Shown here piece after piece: positions 1-14,800 of a stretch of DNA of 64,000 nucleotides. Within the stretch, counting starts at the first letter, position 1. Each line of letters opens with the position of its first letter. The notes under the pieces were generated by a model that worked only from the letters and a program-made list of their open reading frames with translations, ran no database searches and was not told the DNA's origin. The DNA is taken from positions 15,482,539 through 15,546,538 of the forward strand of contig OX359250.1 in assembly GCA_947179485.1 (NCBI GenBank), written 5' to 3'. Source of the DNA: Allacma fusca. Taxonomy: Eukaryota > Arthropoda > Collembola > Symphypleona > Sminthuridae. A program made the position numbers and the translations under genes.

Positions 1-845
1 GCGTTAGATTGGTCCACTTTGGTTACAATAACTTGTTTGGCGTTAGAGTTGTCAAATTGGACACAATTGTTTCGGCCTTAGATTGGGCAACATTGGTCGC
101 CATTATTTTTTCGGGCTTAGATTCCCCATTATTAGTCACAATTTTTTTGGCCTTACGTTGGTCAACATTAGTCACAATTTTTTTGGCCTTAGATTGGTCA
201 ACATCTGTCAAAATTTTTCGTTGGCGTTAGATTGGTCCACGTTGGTTACAATAACTTGTTGGGCGTTAGAATTGTCAAATTGGACACAATTGTTTCGGGT
301 TAGATTGGGCAACATTGGTCACACTTTTTTTTGACCTTAGATTGGTCCACTTTGGTCACAAGTACTTTTTTGGCGTTAGAGTTGTCAAATTGGACACAAT
401 TGTTTCGGCCTTAGATTTGGCAACATTGGTCGCCATTATTTTTTCGGCCTTAGATTGGGCAACATTAGTCACACTTTTTTTTTGACTTTAGATTGGTCCA
501 CTTTGGTCACAAGTACTTTTTTGGCGTTAGAGTTGTCAAATTGGACACAATTGTTTCGGCCTTAGATTGGGCAACATTGGTCGCCATTATTTTTTCGGCC
601 TTAGATTGGGCAACAGTGGTCGCCATTATTTTTTCGGCCTTAGATTGGGCAACAGTGGTCGCCATTATTTTTTCGGCCTTAGATTGGTCAACATTTGTCA
701 CAATATTTTTTCGGCCTTAGACTGGTCAACATTGATCACAACTTTTTTGGCCTTAGATTGGTCAACATTAGTCACAATTTTTCTTTGCCCTTAGATTGGT
801 CATCACTGATCACAATTTTTTTGGCCTTAGATTGGTCAACATTAG

Positions 846-2070
846 TCACAATTTTTATGGCCTTAGATTGGAACACTTTGGCCACAATTGCTTTTTAGGC
901 CTGAGATTGGGCAACATTGGTCGCAATTATTTTTTTGACCTAAGATTGATCAACATTAGTCACAATATTTTTTTAGTCTAAGATTGGTCAACATTAGTCA
1001 CAATTTTTTTGGCCTTAGATTGGTCAATATTAGTCACAATTTTTCTTTGGGCTTAGATTGGTCAACATCGATCACAATTTTTTTGGCCTTAGGTTTGCCA
1101 ACATTTGTCAAAATTTTTCGTTGGCGTTAGATTGGTCAACATTAATCAAATTTTTTGGGCCTTAGATTGGTCAACATTAGTCACAATCTTTTTGGCCTTA
1201 GGTTGGTCAACATTTGTCAAAAATTTTCGTTGGCGTTAGATTGGTCCACTTTGGTTACAATAACTTGTTTGGCGTTAGAGTTGTCAAATTGGACACAATT
1301 GTTTCGGCCTTAGATTGGGCAACATTGGTCGCCATTATTTTTTCGGGCTTAGATTCCCCATATTTAGTCACAATTTTTTTGGCCTTACGTTGGTCAACAT
1401 TAGTCACAATTTTTTTGGCCTTAGATTGGTCAACATCTGCCAAAATTTTTCGTTGGCGTTAGATTGGTCCACGTTGGTTACAATAACTTGTTTGGCGTTA
1501 GAATTGTCAAATTGGACACAATTGTTTCGGGTTAGATTGGGCAACATTGGTCACACTTTTATTTTGACCTTAGATTGGTCCACTTTGGTCACAAGTACTT
1601 TTTTGGCGTTAGCGTTGTCGTATGGACACAATTGTTTGGGCCTTAGATTTGGCAACATTGGTCGCCATTATTTTTTCGGCCTTAGATTGGGCAACATTAG
1701 TCACACTTTTTTTTTGACCTTAGATTGGTTCACTTTGGTCACAAGTACTTTTTTGGCGTTAGAGTTGTCAAATTGGACACAATTGTTTCGGCCTTAGATT
1801 GGGCAACATTGGTCGCCATTATTTTTTCGGCCTTAGATTGGGCAACAGTGGTCGCCATTATTTTTTCGGCCTTAGATTGGTCAACATTGATCACAACTTT
1901 TTTGGCCTTAGATTGGTCAACATTAGTCACAATTTTTATGGCCTTAGATTGGAACACTTTGGCCACAATTACTTTTTAGGCCTGAGATTGGGCAACATTG
2001 GTCGCAATTATTTTTTTGAACTTAGATTGATCAACATTAGTCACAATATTTTTTTAGTCTAAGATTGGTC
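846..2070. repeat. 1.2 kb higher-order block, copy 1
   Basis: This block matches 3864-5088 at a constant offset of 3018 bp. The match includes uncommon landmarks: CACAATTGCTTTTTAGG at about 883, the GGTTTGCCAACATTTGTC variant near 1090, and a GCGTTGTCGTATGG variant near 1611. Few differences are visible between copies, for example ATTTTGACC at about 1561 against TTTTTGACC in copy 2. The edges are approximate because the flanks are also satellite. Confidence 0.85.
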
Positions 2071-3863
2071 AACATTAGTCACAATTTTTTTGGCCTTACG
2101 TTGGTCAACATTAGTCACAATTTTTTTGGCCTTAGATTGGTCAACATCTGTCAAAATTTTCGTTGGCGTTAGATTGGTCCACGTTGGTTACAATAACTTG
2201 TTTGGCGTTAGAATTGTCAAATTGGACACAATTGTTTCGGCCTTGGATTGGGCAACATTGGTCGCAATTATTTTTTCGGCCGTAGATTCCCCAACATTAG
2301 TCACAAATTTTTTTACCTTTAGATTGGTCAACATTGGTCACAATTTTTCTTTGGCGTTGGATTGGTCAACATTGATCACCATTTTTTGGCCATAGATTAG
2401 TCAACATTAGTCACAATTTTTCTTTCCCCTTAGATTGGTCATCACTGATCACAATTTTTTTGGCCTTAGATTGGTTAACATTAGTCACAATTTTTATGGC
2501 CTTAGATTGGAACACTTTGGCCACAATTACTTTTAAGGCCTGAGATTGGGCAACATTGGTCGCAATTTTTTTTTTGACCTAAGATTGATCAACATTAGTC
2601 ACAATTTTTTTGGCCTTACGTTGGTCAACATTAGTCACAATTTTTTTGGCCTTAGAGTGGTCAATATTAGTCACAATTTTTTTGGCCTTAGATTGGTCAA
2701 TATTAGTCACAATATTTTTGGCCTTAGGTTGGTCAACATTTGTCAAAATTTTTCGTTGGCGTTAGATTGGTCCACTTTGGTTACAATAACTTTTTTGGCG
2801 TTAGAATTTTCAAATTGGACACAATTGTTTCAACCTAAGATTGGGAAACATTGGTCGCAATTAATTTTTCGGCCTTAGATTCGCCCACATTAGTCACAAT
2901 TTTTTTTACTCTTAGATTGGTCAACATTGGTCAGCATTTTTCTTTGGCGTTGGATTGGTCAATGTTGATCACAATTTTTTTGGCCTTAAATTGGTAAACA
3001 TTAGTCACACTTTTTTTTTTAACTTAGATTGGTCCACTTTGGTCATAAGTACTTTTTTGGCGTTAGAGTTGTCAAATTGGACACAATTGTTTCGGCCTTA
3101 GATTGGGCAACATTGGTCGCTTTATTTTTTCGGGCTTAGATTCCCCAACATTAGTCACAATTTTTTTGGCCTTACGTTGGTCAACATTAGTCACAATTTT
3201 TTTGGCCTTAGATTGGTCAACATCTGTCAAAATTTTTCGTTGGCGTTAGATTGGTCCACGTTGGTTACAATGACTTGTTTGGCGTTAGAATTGTCAAATT
3301 GGACACAATTGTTTCGGCCTTGGATTGGGCAACATTGGTCGCAATTATTTTTTGGCGTTGGATTGGTCAACATTGATCACCATTTTTTGGCCATAGATTA
3401 GTCAACATTAGTCACACTTTTTTTTTGACCTTGGATTGGTCCACTTTGGTCACAATTACATTTTTGGCCTTAGATAGGACAACATTGGTCGCAATTATTT
3501 TTTCTACCTTAGATTGATCAACATTAGTCACAATTTCTCTTTGCCCTTAGATTGGTCAACATTAGTCACAATTTTTTTGGCTTTAGATTGGTCAACATTA
3601 GTCACAATTTTTATGGCCTTAGATTGGAACACTTTGGCCACAATTACTTTTTAGGCCTGAGATTGGGCAACATTGGTCGCAATTATTTTTTTGACCTAAG
3701 ATTGATCAACATTAGTCACAATATTTTTTGAGTCCAAGATTGGTCAACATTTGTCACAATTTTTCTTTGCCCTTAGATTGGTCATCACTGATCACAATTT
3801 TTTTGGCCTTGGATTGGTCAACATTAGTCACAATTTTTATGGCCTTACGTTGGTCAACATTAG

Positions 3864-5088
3864 TTACAATTTTTATGGCCTTAGATTGGAACACTTTGGC
3901 CACAATTGCTTTTTAGGCCTGAGATTGGGCAACATTGGTCGCAATTATTTTTTTGACCTAAGATTGATCAACATTAGTCACAATATTTTTTTAGTCTAAG
4001 ATTGGTCAACATTAGTCACAATTTTTTTGGCCTTAGATTGGTCAATATTAGTCACAATTTTTCTTTGGGCTTAGATTGGTCAACATCGATCACAATTTTT
4101 TTGGCCTTAGGTTTGCCAACATTTGTCAAAATTTTTCGTTGGCGTTAGATTGGTCAACATTAATCAAATTTTTTGGGCCTTAGATTGGTCAACATTAGTC
4201 ACAATCTTTTTGGCCTTAGGTTGGTCAACATTTGTCAAAAATTTTCGTTGGCGTTAGATTGGTCCACTTTGGTTACAATAACTTGTTTGGCGTTAGAGTT
4301 GTCAAATTGGACACAATTGTTTCGGCCTTAGATTGGGCAACATTGGTCGCCATTATTTTTTCGGGCTTAGATTCCCCATATTTAGTCACAATTTTTTTGG
4401 CCTTACGTTGGTCAACATTAGTCACAATTTTTTTGGCCTTAGATTGGTCAACATCTGCCAAAATTTTTCGTTGGCGTTAGATTGGTCCACGTTGGTTACA
4501 ATAACTTGTTTGGCGTTAGAATTGTCAAATTGGACACAATTGTTTCGGGTTAGATTGGGCAACATTGGTCACACTTTTTTTTTGACCTTAGATTGGTCCA
4601 CTTTGGTCACAAGTACTTTTTTGGCGTTAGCGTTGTCGTATGGACACAATTGTTTGGGCCTTAGATTTGGCAACATTGGTCGCCATTATTTTTTCGGCCT
4701 TAGATTGGGCAACATTAGTCACACTTTTTTTTTGACCTTAGATTGGTTCACTTTGGTCACAAGTACTTTTTTGGCGTTAGAGTTGTCAAATTGGACACAA
4801 TTGTTTCGGCCTTAGATTGGGCAACATTGGTCGCCATTATTTTTTCGGCCTTAGATTGGGCAACAGTGGTCGCCATTATTTTTTCGGCCTTAGATTGGTC
4901 AACATTGATCACAACTTTTTTGGCCTTAGATTGGTCAACATTAGTCACAATTTTTATGGCCTTAGATTGGAACACTTTGGCCACAATTACTTTTTAGGCC
5001 TGAGATTGGGCAACATTGGTCGCAATTATTTTTTTGAACTTAGATTGATCAACATTAGTCACAATATTTTTTTAGTCCAAGATTGGTC
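3864..5088. repeat. 1.2 kb higher-order block, copy 2
   Basis: Second copy of 846-2070, offset 3018 bp. It carries the same rare monomer variants in the same order. Beyond the right edge the copies separate: AGTCTAAG at about 2064 against AGTCCAAG at about 5082, after which different monomers follow. The DNA between the copies (2071-3863) is ordinary mixed satellite. Confidence 0.85.
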
Positions 5089-6840
5089 AACATTTGTCAC
5101 AATTTCTCTTTGCCCTTAGATTGGTCATCACTGATCTTAATTTTTTTGGCCTTAGATTGGTCAACATTAGTCACAATTTTTATGGCCTTACGTTGGTCAA
5201 CATTAGTTACAATTTTTTTGGCCTTAGATTGGTCAACGGTAGTCACAATTTTTTTTGCCCTTAGATTGGTCAATGTTGGCCACAATTACTTTTTAGGCCT
5301 GAGATTGGGCAACATTCGTCGCAATTATTTTTTTGACCTAAGATTGATCAACATTAGTCACAATATTTTTTTAGTCTAAGATTGGTCAACATTTGTCACA
5401 ATTTTTCTTTGCCCTTAGATTGGTCAACATTGGTCACAATTTTTCTTTGCCCTTAGATTGGTCAACATTGGTCACAATTATTTTTTTGACCTAAGATTGA
5501 TCAACGTTAGTCACAATATTTTTTTATTCTTAGATTGGTCAACATTTGTCACAATTTTCTTTGGGCTTAGATTGGTCAACATCGATCACAATTTTTTTGG
5601 CCTTAGGTTGGCCAACATTTGTCAAAATTTTTCGTTGGCGTTAGATTGGTCAACATTAGTCACATTTTTTTTTGAACTTAGATTGGTCCACTTTGGTCAC
5701 AAGTACTTTTTTAGCGTTAGAGTTGTCAAATTGGACACAATTGTTTCGGCCTTAGATTGGGCAACATTGATCGCCATTATTTTTTCGGCCTTAGATTCCC
5801 CAACATTAGTTACAGTTTTTTTGGCCTTAGATTGGTCAACATCTGTCAAAATTTTTCGTTGGCGTTAGATTGGTCCACGTTGGTTACAATAACTTGTTTG
5901 GCGTTAGAATTGTCAAATTGGACACAATTGTTTCGGCCTTGGATTGGGCAACATTGGTCGAAATTATTTTTTCGGCCGTAGATTCCCCAACATTAGTCAC
6001 AATTTTTTTACCCTTAGATTGGTCAACATTGGTCAAATTTTTCTTTGGCGTTGGATTGGTCAACATTGATCACCATTTTTTGGCCGTAGATTAGTCAACA
6101 TTAGTCACACTTTTTTTTGACCTTGGATTGGTCCACTTTGGTCACAATTACTTTTTTGGCCTTAGATAGGACAACATTGGTCGCAATTATTTTTTCTACC
6201 TTAGATTGATCAACATTAGTCAATTTTATTTCTTGCCCTTAGATTGGTCAACATTGGTAACAATTATCTTTTTGGCCTAAGATTTGTCAACATTAGTCAC
6301 AATTTTTTTGGCCTTACGTTGGTCAACATTGATCACAATTTTTTTGGCCTTAGATTGGTCAACATTAGTCACACTTTTTTTTGAACTTAGTTTGGTCCAC
6401 TTTGGTCACGAGTCCTTTTTGGCGTTAGAGTTGTCAAATTGGACACGATTGTTTCGGCCTTAGATTGGGCAACATTGATCGCCATTATTTTTTCGGCCTT
6501 AGATTTCCCAACATTAGTCACAATTTTTTTGGCCTTATGTTGGTCAACATTAGTCACAATTTTTTTGGCCTTAGATTGGTCAACATCTGTCAAACTTTTT
6601 CGTTGGCGTTAGATTGGTCCACTTTGGTTACAATAACTTGTTTGGCGTTAGAATTGTCAAATTGAACACAATAGTTTCGGCCTTAGATTGGGCAACATTG
6701 GTCGCAATTACTTTTTCGGCCTTAGATTCGCCAACATTAGTCACAATTTTTTTAACTCTTAGATTGGTCAACATTGGTCACAATTTTTCTTTGGCGTTGG
6801 ATTGGTCAACATTGATCACAATTTTTTTGGCCTTGGATTG

Positions 6841-7710
6841 GTCAACATTAGTCACATTTTTTTTTGAACTTAGATTGGTCCACTTTAGTCACAAGTACTT
6901 TTTTGGCGTTAGAGTTGTCAAATTGGACACAATTGTTTCGGCCTTAGATTGGGCAACATTGATCGCCATTATTTTTTCGGCCTTAGATTCCCCAACATTA
7001 GTCACAGTTTTTTTGGCCTTAGATTGGTCAAAATCTGTCAAAATTTTTCGTTGGCGTTAGATTGGTCCACGTTGGTTACAATAACTTGTTTGGCGTTAGA
7101 ATTGTCAAATTGGACACAATTGTTTCGGCCTTGGATTGGGCAACATTGGTCGCAATTATTTTTTCGGCCGTAGATTCCCCAACAATAGTCACAATTTTTT
7201 TTACCCTTAGATTGGTCAACATTGGTCACAATTTTTCTTTGGCGTTGGATTGGTCAACATTGATCACCATTTTTTGGCCATAGATTAGTCAACATTAGTC
7301 ACACTTTTTTTTTACCTTGGATTGGTCCACTTTGGTCACAATTACTTTTTTGGCCTTAGATAGGACAACATTGGTCGCAATTATTTTTTCTACCTTAGAT
7401 TGATCAACATTAGTCAAATTTATTTCTTGCCCTTAGATTGGTCAACATTGGTAACAATTATTTTTTTGGCCTAAGATTTGTCAACATTAGTCACAATTTT
7501 TTTGGCCTTACGTTGGTCAACATTAGTTACAATTTTTTTGGCCTTAGATTGGTCAACGGTAGTCACAATTTTTTTTGCCCTTAGATTGGTCAATGTTGGC
7601 CACAATTACTTTTTAGGCCTGAGATTGGGCAACATTCGTCGCAATTATTTTTTTGACCTAAGATTGATCAACATTAGTCACAATATTTTTTTAGTCTAAG
7701 ATTGGTCAAC
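6841..7710. repeat. Nested 1090 bp repeat, first unit
   Basis: About 870 bp here match 7931-8800 at offset 1090 (6841 to 7931, 7062 to 8152, 7478 to 8568). The unit begins with the GTCAACATTAGTCACATTTT form before a GAACTTAGATTGGTCC monomer. A related block starts near 5649. Both 1090 bp units are carried along in the 2436 bp duplication, so the 1090 bp event came first. Confidence 0.8.
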
Positions 7711-9365
7711 ATTTGTCACAATTTTTCTTTGCCCTTAGATTGGTCAACATTGGTGACAATTATTTTTTTGACCTAAGATTGATCAACGTTAGTCACAATA
7801 TTTTTTTATTCTTAGATTGGTCAACATTTGTCACAATTTTCTTTGGGCTTAGATTGGTCAACATCGATCACAATTTTTTTGGCCTTAGGTTGGCCAACAT
7901 TTGTCAAAATTTTTCGTTGGCGTTAGATTGGTCAACATTAGTCACATTTTTTTTTGAACTTAGATTGGTCCACTTTGGTCACAAGTACTTTTTTAGCGAT
8001 AGAGTTGTCAAATTGGACACAATTGTTTCGGCCTTAGATTGGGCAACATTGATCGCCATTATTTTTTCGGCCTTAGATTCCCCAACATTAGTCACAGTTT
8101 TTTTGGCCTTAGATTGGTCAACATCTGTCAAAATTTTTCGTTGGCGTTAGATTGGTCCACGTTGGTTACAATAACTTGTTTGGCGTTAGAATTGTCAAAT
8201 TGGACACAATTGTTTCGGCCTTGGATTGGGCAACATTGGTCGAAATTATTTTTTCGGCCTTAGATTCCCCAACATTAGTCACAATTTTTTTTACCCTTAG
8301 ATTGGTCAACATTGGTCAATATTTTTCTTTGGCGTTGGATTGGTCAACATTGATCACCATTTTTTGGCCATAGATTAGTCAACATTAGTCACACTTTTTT
8401 TTGACCTTGGATTGGTCCACTTTGGTCACAATTACTTTTTTGGCCTTAGATAGGACAACATTGGTCGCAATTATTTTTTCTACCTTAGATTGATCAACAT
8501 TAGTCAATTTTATTTCTTGCCCTTAGATTGGTCAACATTGGTAACAATTATCTTTTTGGCCTAAGATTTGTCAACATTAGTCACAATTTTTTTGGCCTTA
8601 CGTTGGTCAACATTAGTTACAATTTTTTTGGCCTTAGATTGGTCAACGGTAGTCACAATTTTTTTTGCCCTTAGATTGGCCAATGTTGGCCACAATTACT
8701 TTTTAGGCCTGAGATTGGGCAACATTCTACGCAATTATTTTTTTGACCTAAGATTGATCAACATTAGTCACAATATTTTTTTAGTCTAAGATTGATCAAC
8801 ATTAGTCACAATATTTTTTTAGTCTAAGATTGGTCAACATTTGTCACAAATTTTCTTTGGGCTTAGATTATTCAACATCGATCACAATTTTGTTGGCCTT
8901 ACATTTGTCAACATTAGTCACAATTTTTTTGGTCTTACGTTGGTCAACATTAGTCACAATTTTTTTGGCCTTAGATTGGTCAACATTAGTCACAATTTTT
9001 TTGGCCTTAGATTAGTCAACATTAGTCACAATTTTTATGGCCTTAGATTGGAACACTTTGGCCACAATTACTTTTTAGGCCTGAGATTGGGCAACATTGG
9101 TGGCAATTATTTTTTTGACCTAAGATTGATCAACATTAGTCACAATATTTTTTTAGTCTAAGATTGGTCAACATTTGTCACAATTTTTCTTTGGGCTTAG
9201 ATTGGTCAACATCGATCACAATTTTGTTGGCCTTACATTTGTCAACATTAGTCACAATTTTTTTGGTCTTACGTTGGTCAACATTAGTCACATTTTTTTT
9301 TGACCTTAGATTGGTCCACTGTGGTCACAAGTACTTTTTTGGCGTTAGAGTAGTCAAATTGGACA
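6930..9365. repeat. 2436 bp tandem duplication, copy 1
   Basis: Landmarks in this interval recur exactly 2436 bp downstream (6949 to 9385, 7062 to 9498, 7478 to 9914, 8152 to 10588, 8841 to 11277). The second copy starts where the first ends, so this is a direct tandem duplication. It contains a nested 1090 bp repeat. Few differences are seen, for example GGTGACAATTATT at about 7752 against GGTCACAATTATT in copy 2. Confidence 0.9.
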
Positions 9366-11802
9366 CAATCGTTTCGGCCTTAGATTGGGCAACATTGATC
9401 GCCATTATTTTTTCGGCCTTAGATTCCCCAACATTAGTCACAGTTTTTTTGGCCTTAGATTGGTCAAAATCTGTCAAAATTTTTCGTTGGCGTTAGATTG
9501 GTCCACGTTGGTTACAATAACTTGTTTGGCGTTAGAATTGTCAAATTGGACACAATTGTTTCGGCCTTGGATTGGGCAACATTGGTCGCAATTATTTTTT
9601 CGGCCGTAGATTCCCCAACAATAGTCACAATTTTTTTTACCCTTAGATTGGTCAACATTGGTCACAATTTTTCTTTGGCGTTGGATTGGTCAACATTGAT
9701 CACCATTTTTTGGCCATAGATTAGTCAACATTAGTCACACTTTTTTTTTACCTTGGATTGGTCCACTTTGGTCACAATTACTTTTTTGGCCTTAGATAGG
9801 ACAACATTGGTCGCAATTATTTTTTCTACCTTAGATTGATCAACATTAGTCAAATTTATTTCTTGCCCTTAGATTGGTCAACATTGGTAACAATTATTTT
9901 TTTGGCCTAAGATTTGTCAACATTAGTCACAATTTTTTTGGCCTTACGTTGGTCAACATTAGTTACAATTTTTTTGGCCTTAGATTGGTCAACGGTAGTC
10001 ACAATTTTTTTTGCCCTTAGATTGGTCAATGTTGGCCACAATTACTTTTTAGGCCTGAGATTGGGCAACATTCGTCGCAATTATTTTTTTGACCTAAGAT
10101 TGATCAACATTAGTCACAATATTTTTTTAGTCTAAGATTGGTCAACATTTGTCACAATTTTTCTTTGCCCTTAGATTGGTCAACATTGGTCACAATTATT
10201 TTTTTGACCTAAGATTGATCAACGTTAGTCACAATATTTTTTTATTCTTAGATTGGTCAACATTTGTCACAATTTTCTTTGGGCTTAGATTGGTCAACAT
10301 CGATCACAATTTTTTTGGCCTTAGGTTGGCCAACATTTGTCAAAATTTTTCGTTGGCGTTAGATTGGTCAACATTAGTCACATTTTTTTTTGAACTTAGA
10401 TTGGTCCACTTTGGTCACAAGTACTTTTTTAGCGATAGAGTTGTCAAATTGGACACAATTGTTTCGGCCTTAGATTGGGCAACATTGATCGCCATTATTT
10501 TTTCGGCCTTAGATTCCCCAACATTAGTCACAGTTTTTTTGGCCTTAGATTGGTCAACATCTGTCAAAATTTTTCGTTGGCGTTAGATTGGTCCACGTTG
10601 GTTACAATAACTTGTTTGGCGTTAGAATTGTCAAATTGGACACAATTGTTTCGGCCTTGGATTGGGCAACATTGGTCGAAATTATTTTTTCGGCCTTAGA
10701 TTCCCCAACATTAGTCACAATTTTTTTTACCCTTAGATTGGTCAACATTGGTCAATATTTTTCTTTGGCGTTGGATTGGTCAACATTGATCACCATTTTT
10801 TGGCCATAGATTAGTCAACATTAGTCACACTTTTTTTTGACCTTGGATTGGTCCACTTTGGTCACAATTACTTTTTTGGCCTTAGATAGGACAACATTGG
10901 TCGCAATTATTTTTTCTACCTTAGATTGATCAACATTAGTCAATTTTATTTCTTGCCCTTAGATTGGTCAACATTGGTAACAATTATCTTTTTGGCCTAA
11001 GATTTGTCAACATTAGTCACAATTTTTTTGGCCTTACGTTGGTCAACATTAGTTACAATTTTTTTGGCCTTAGATTGGTCAACGGTAGTCACAATTTTTT
11101 TTGCCCTTAGATTGGCCAATGTTGGCCACAATTACTTTTTAGGCCTGAGATTGGGCAACATTCTACGCAATTATTTTTTTGACCTAAGATTGATCAACAT
11201 TAGTCACAATATTTTTTTAGTCTAAGATTGATCAACATTAGTCACAATATTTTTTTAGTCTAAGATTGGTCAACATTTGTCACAAATTTTCTTTGGGCTT
11301 AGATTATTCAACATCGATCACAATTTTGTTGGCCTTACATTTGTCAACATTAGTCACAATTTTTTTGGTCTTACGTTGGTCAACATTAGTCACAATTTTT
11401 TTGGCCTTAGATTGGTCAACATTAGTCACAATTTTTTTGGCCTTAGATTAGTCAACATTAGTCACAATTTTTATGGCCTTAGATTGGAACACTTTGGCCA
11501 CAATTACTTTTTAGGCCTGAGATTGGGCAACATTGGTGGCAATTATTTTTTTGACCTAAGATTGATCAACATTAGTCACAATATTTTTTTAGTCTAAGAT
11601 TGGTCAACATTTGTCACAATTTTTCTTTGGGCTTAGATTGGTCAACATCGATCACAATTTTGTTGGCCTTACATTTGTCAACATTAGTCACAATTTTTTT
11701 GGTCTTACGTTGGTCAACATTAGTCACACTTTTTTTTTGACCTTAGATTGGTCCACTGTGGTCACAAGTACTTTTTTGGCGTTAGAGTAGTCAAATTGGA
11801 CA
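9366..11802. repeat. 2436 bp tandem duplication, copy 2
   Basis: Adjacent second copy of 6930-9365. The marker GTAGTCAAATTGGACACAAT occurs at the copy 1/copy 2 junction (about 9350) and at the end of copy 2 (about 11786), but not at the left edge of copy 1. This is the pattern expected from unequal exchange within the array. Confidence 0.9.
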
Positions 11803-14800
11803 CAATCGTTTCGGCCTTAGATTGGGCAACATTGGTCGCCATTATTTTTTCGGCCTTAGATTGGTCAACATTCGTCACAATATGTTTTCGGCCTTAGACT
11901 GGTCAACATTGATCACAACTTTTTTGGCCTTAGATTGGTCAACATTAGTCACAATTTTTCTTTGCCCTTAGATTGGTCATCACTGATCACAATTTTTTTG
12001 GCCTTAGATTGGTCAACATTAGTCACAATTTTTATGACCTTAGATTAGTCAACATTAGTCACAATTTTTATGGCCTTAGATTGGTCAACATTAGTCACAA
12101 TTTTTTTGGCCTTAGATTAGTCAACATTAGTCACAATTTTTATGGCCTTAGATTGGAACACTTTGGCCACAATTACTTTTTAGGCCTGAGATTGGGCAAC
12201 ATTGGTGGCAATTATTTTTTTGACCTAAGATTGATCAACATTAGTCACAATATTTTTTTAGTCTAAGATAGGTCAACATTTGTCACAATTTTTCTTTGGG
12301 CTTAGATTTTTCAACATCGATCACAATTTTGTTGGCCTTACATTTGTCAACATTAGTCACAATTTTTTTGGTCTTACGTTGGTCAACATAAGTCACAATT
12401 TTTTTGGCCTTAGATTGGTCAACATTAGTCACAATTTTTTTGGCCTTAGATTAGTCAACATTAGTCACAATTTTTATGGCCTTAGATTGGAACACTTTGG
12501 CCACAATTACTTTTTAGGCCTGAGATTGGGCAACATTGGTGGCAATTATTTTTTTGACCTAAGATTGATCAACATTAGTCACAATATTTTTTTAGTCTAA
12601 GATTGGTCAACATTTGTCACAATTTTTCTTTGGGCTTAGATTGGTCAACATCGATCACAATTTTGTTGGCCTTACATTTGTCAACATTAGTCACAATTTT
12701 TTTGGTCTTACGTTGGTCAACATTAGTCACACTTTTTTTTTGACCTTAGATTGGTCCACTGTGGTCACAAGTACTTTTTTGGCGTTAGAGTTTTCAAATT
12801 GGACACAATTGTTTCGGCCTTAGATTGGTCATCACTGATCACAATTTTTTTGGCCTTAGATTGGTCAACATTAGTCACAATTTTTCTTTGCCCTTAGATT
12901 GGTCATCACTGATCACAATTTTTTTGGCCTTAGATTGGTCAACATTAGTCACAATTTTTATGGCCTTAGATTGGAACACTTTGGCCACAATTACTTTTTA
13001 GGCCTGAGATTGGGCAACATTGGTCGCAATTATTTTTTTGACCTAAGATTGATCAACATTAGTCACAATATTTTTTAGTCTAAGATTGGTCAACATTTGT
13101 CACAAATTATATTTGGGCTTAGATTATTCAACATTGATCACAATTTTGTTGGCCTTACATTTGTCAACATTAGTCACAATTTTTTTGGCCTTAGATTAGT
13201 CAACATTAGTCACAATTTTTATGGCCTTAGATTGGAACACTTTGGCCACAATTACTTTTTAGGCCTGAGATTGGGCAACATTGGTGGCAATGATTTTTGT
13301 GACCTAAGATAGATCAACATTAGTCACAATATTTTTTTAGTCTAAGATTGGTCAACATTTGTCACAATTTTTCTTTGGGCTTAGATTGGTCAAAATCGAT
13401 CACAATTTTGTTGGCCTTACATTTGTCAACATTAGTCACAATTTTTTGGTCTTACGTTGGTCAACATTAGTCACACTTTTTTTTTGACCTTAGATTGGTC
13501 CACTGTGGTCACAAGTACTTTTTTGGCGTTAGGGTAGTCAAATTGGACACAATCGTTTCGGCCTTAGATTGGGCAACATTGGTCGCCATTATTTTTTCGG
13601 CCTTAGATTGGTCAACATTTGTCACAATATGTTTTCGGCCTTAGACTGGTCAACATTGATCACAACTTTTTTGGCCTTAGATTGGTCAACATTAGTCACA
13701 ATTTTTCTTTGCCCTTAGATTGGTCATCACTGATCACAATTTTTTTGGCCTTAGATTGGTCAACATTAGTCACAATATTTTTTTAGTCTAAGATTGGTCA
13801 ACATTTGTCACAATTTTTCTTTGGGCTTAGATTTTTCAACATCGAACACAATTTTGTCGGCCTTACATTTGTCAACATTAGTCACAATTTTTTTGGTCTT
13901 ACGTTGGTCAACATAAGTCACAATTTTTTTGGCCTTAGATTGGTCAACATTAGTCACAATTTTTTTGGCCTTAGATTAGTCAACATTAGTCACAATTTTT
14001 ATGGCCTTAGATTGGAACACTTTGGCCACAATTACTTTTTAGGCCTGAGATTGGGCAACATTGTTCGCAATTATTTTTTTGACCTAAGATTGATCAACAT
14101 TAGTCACAATATTTTTTAGTCTAAGATTGGTCAACATTTGTCACAAATTTTCTTTGGGCTTAGATTATTCAACATCGATCACAATTTTGTTGGCCTTACA
14201 TTTGTCAACATTAGTCACAATTTTTTTGGCCTTAGATTGGTCAACATTAGTCACAATTTTTTTGGCCTTAGATTAGTCAACATTAGTCACAATTTTTATG
14301 GCCTTAGATTGGAACACTTTGGCCACAATTACTTTTTAGGCCTGAGATTGGGCAACATTGGTGGCAATTATTTTTTTGACCTAAGATTGATCAACATTAG
14401 TCACAATATTTTTTAAGTCTAAGATTGGCCAACATTTGTCACAATTTTTCTTTGGGCTTAGATTGGTCAAAATCGATCACAATTTTGTTGGCCTTACATT
14501 TGTCAACATTAGTCACAATTTTTTTGGTCTTACGTTGGTCAACATTAGTCACACTTTTTTTTTGACCTTAGATTGGTCAACTGTGGTCACAAGTACTTTT
14601 TTGGCGTTAGAGTAGTCAAATTGGACACAATCGTTTCGGCCTTAGATTGGGCAACATTGGTCGCCATTATTTTTTCGGCCTTAGATTGGTCAACATTTGT
14701 CACAATATGTTTTCGGCCTTAGACTGGTCAACATTGATCACAACTTTTTTGCCTTAGATTGGTCAACATTAGTCACAATTTTTCTGTGCCCTTAGATTGG

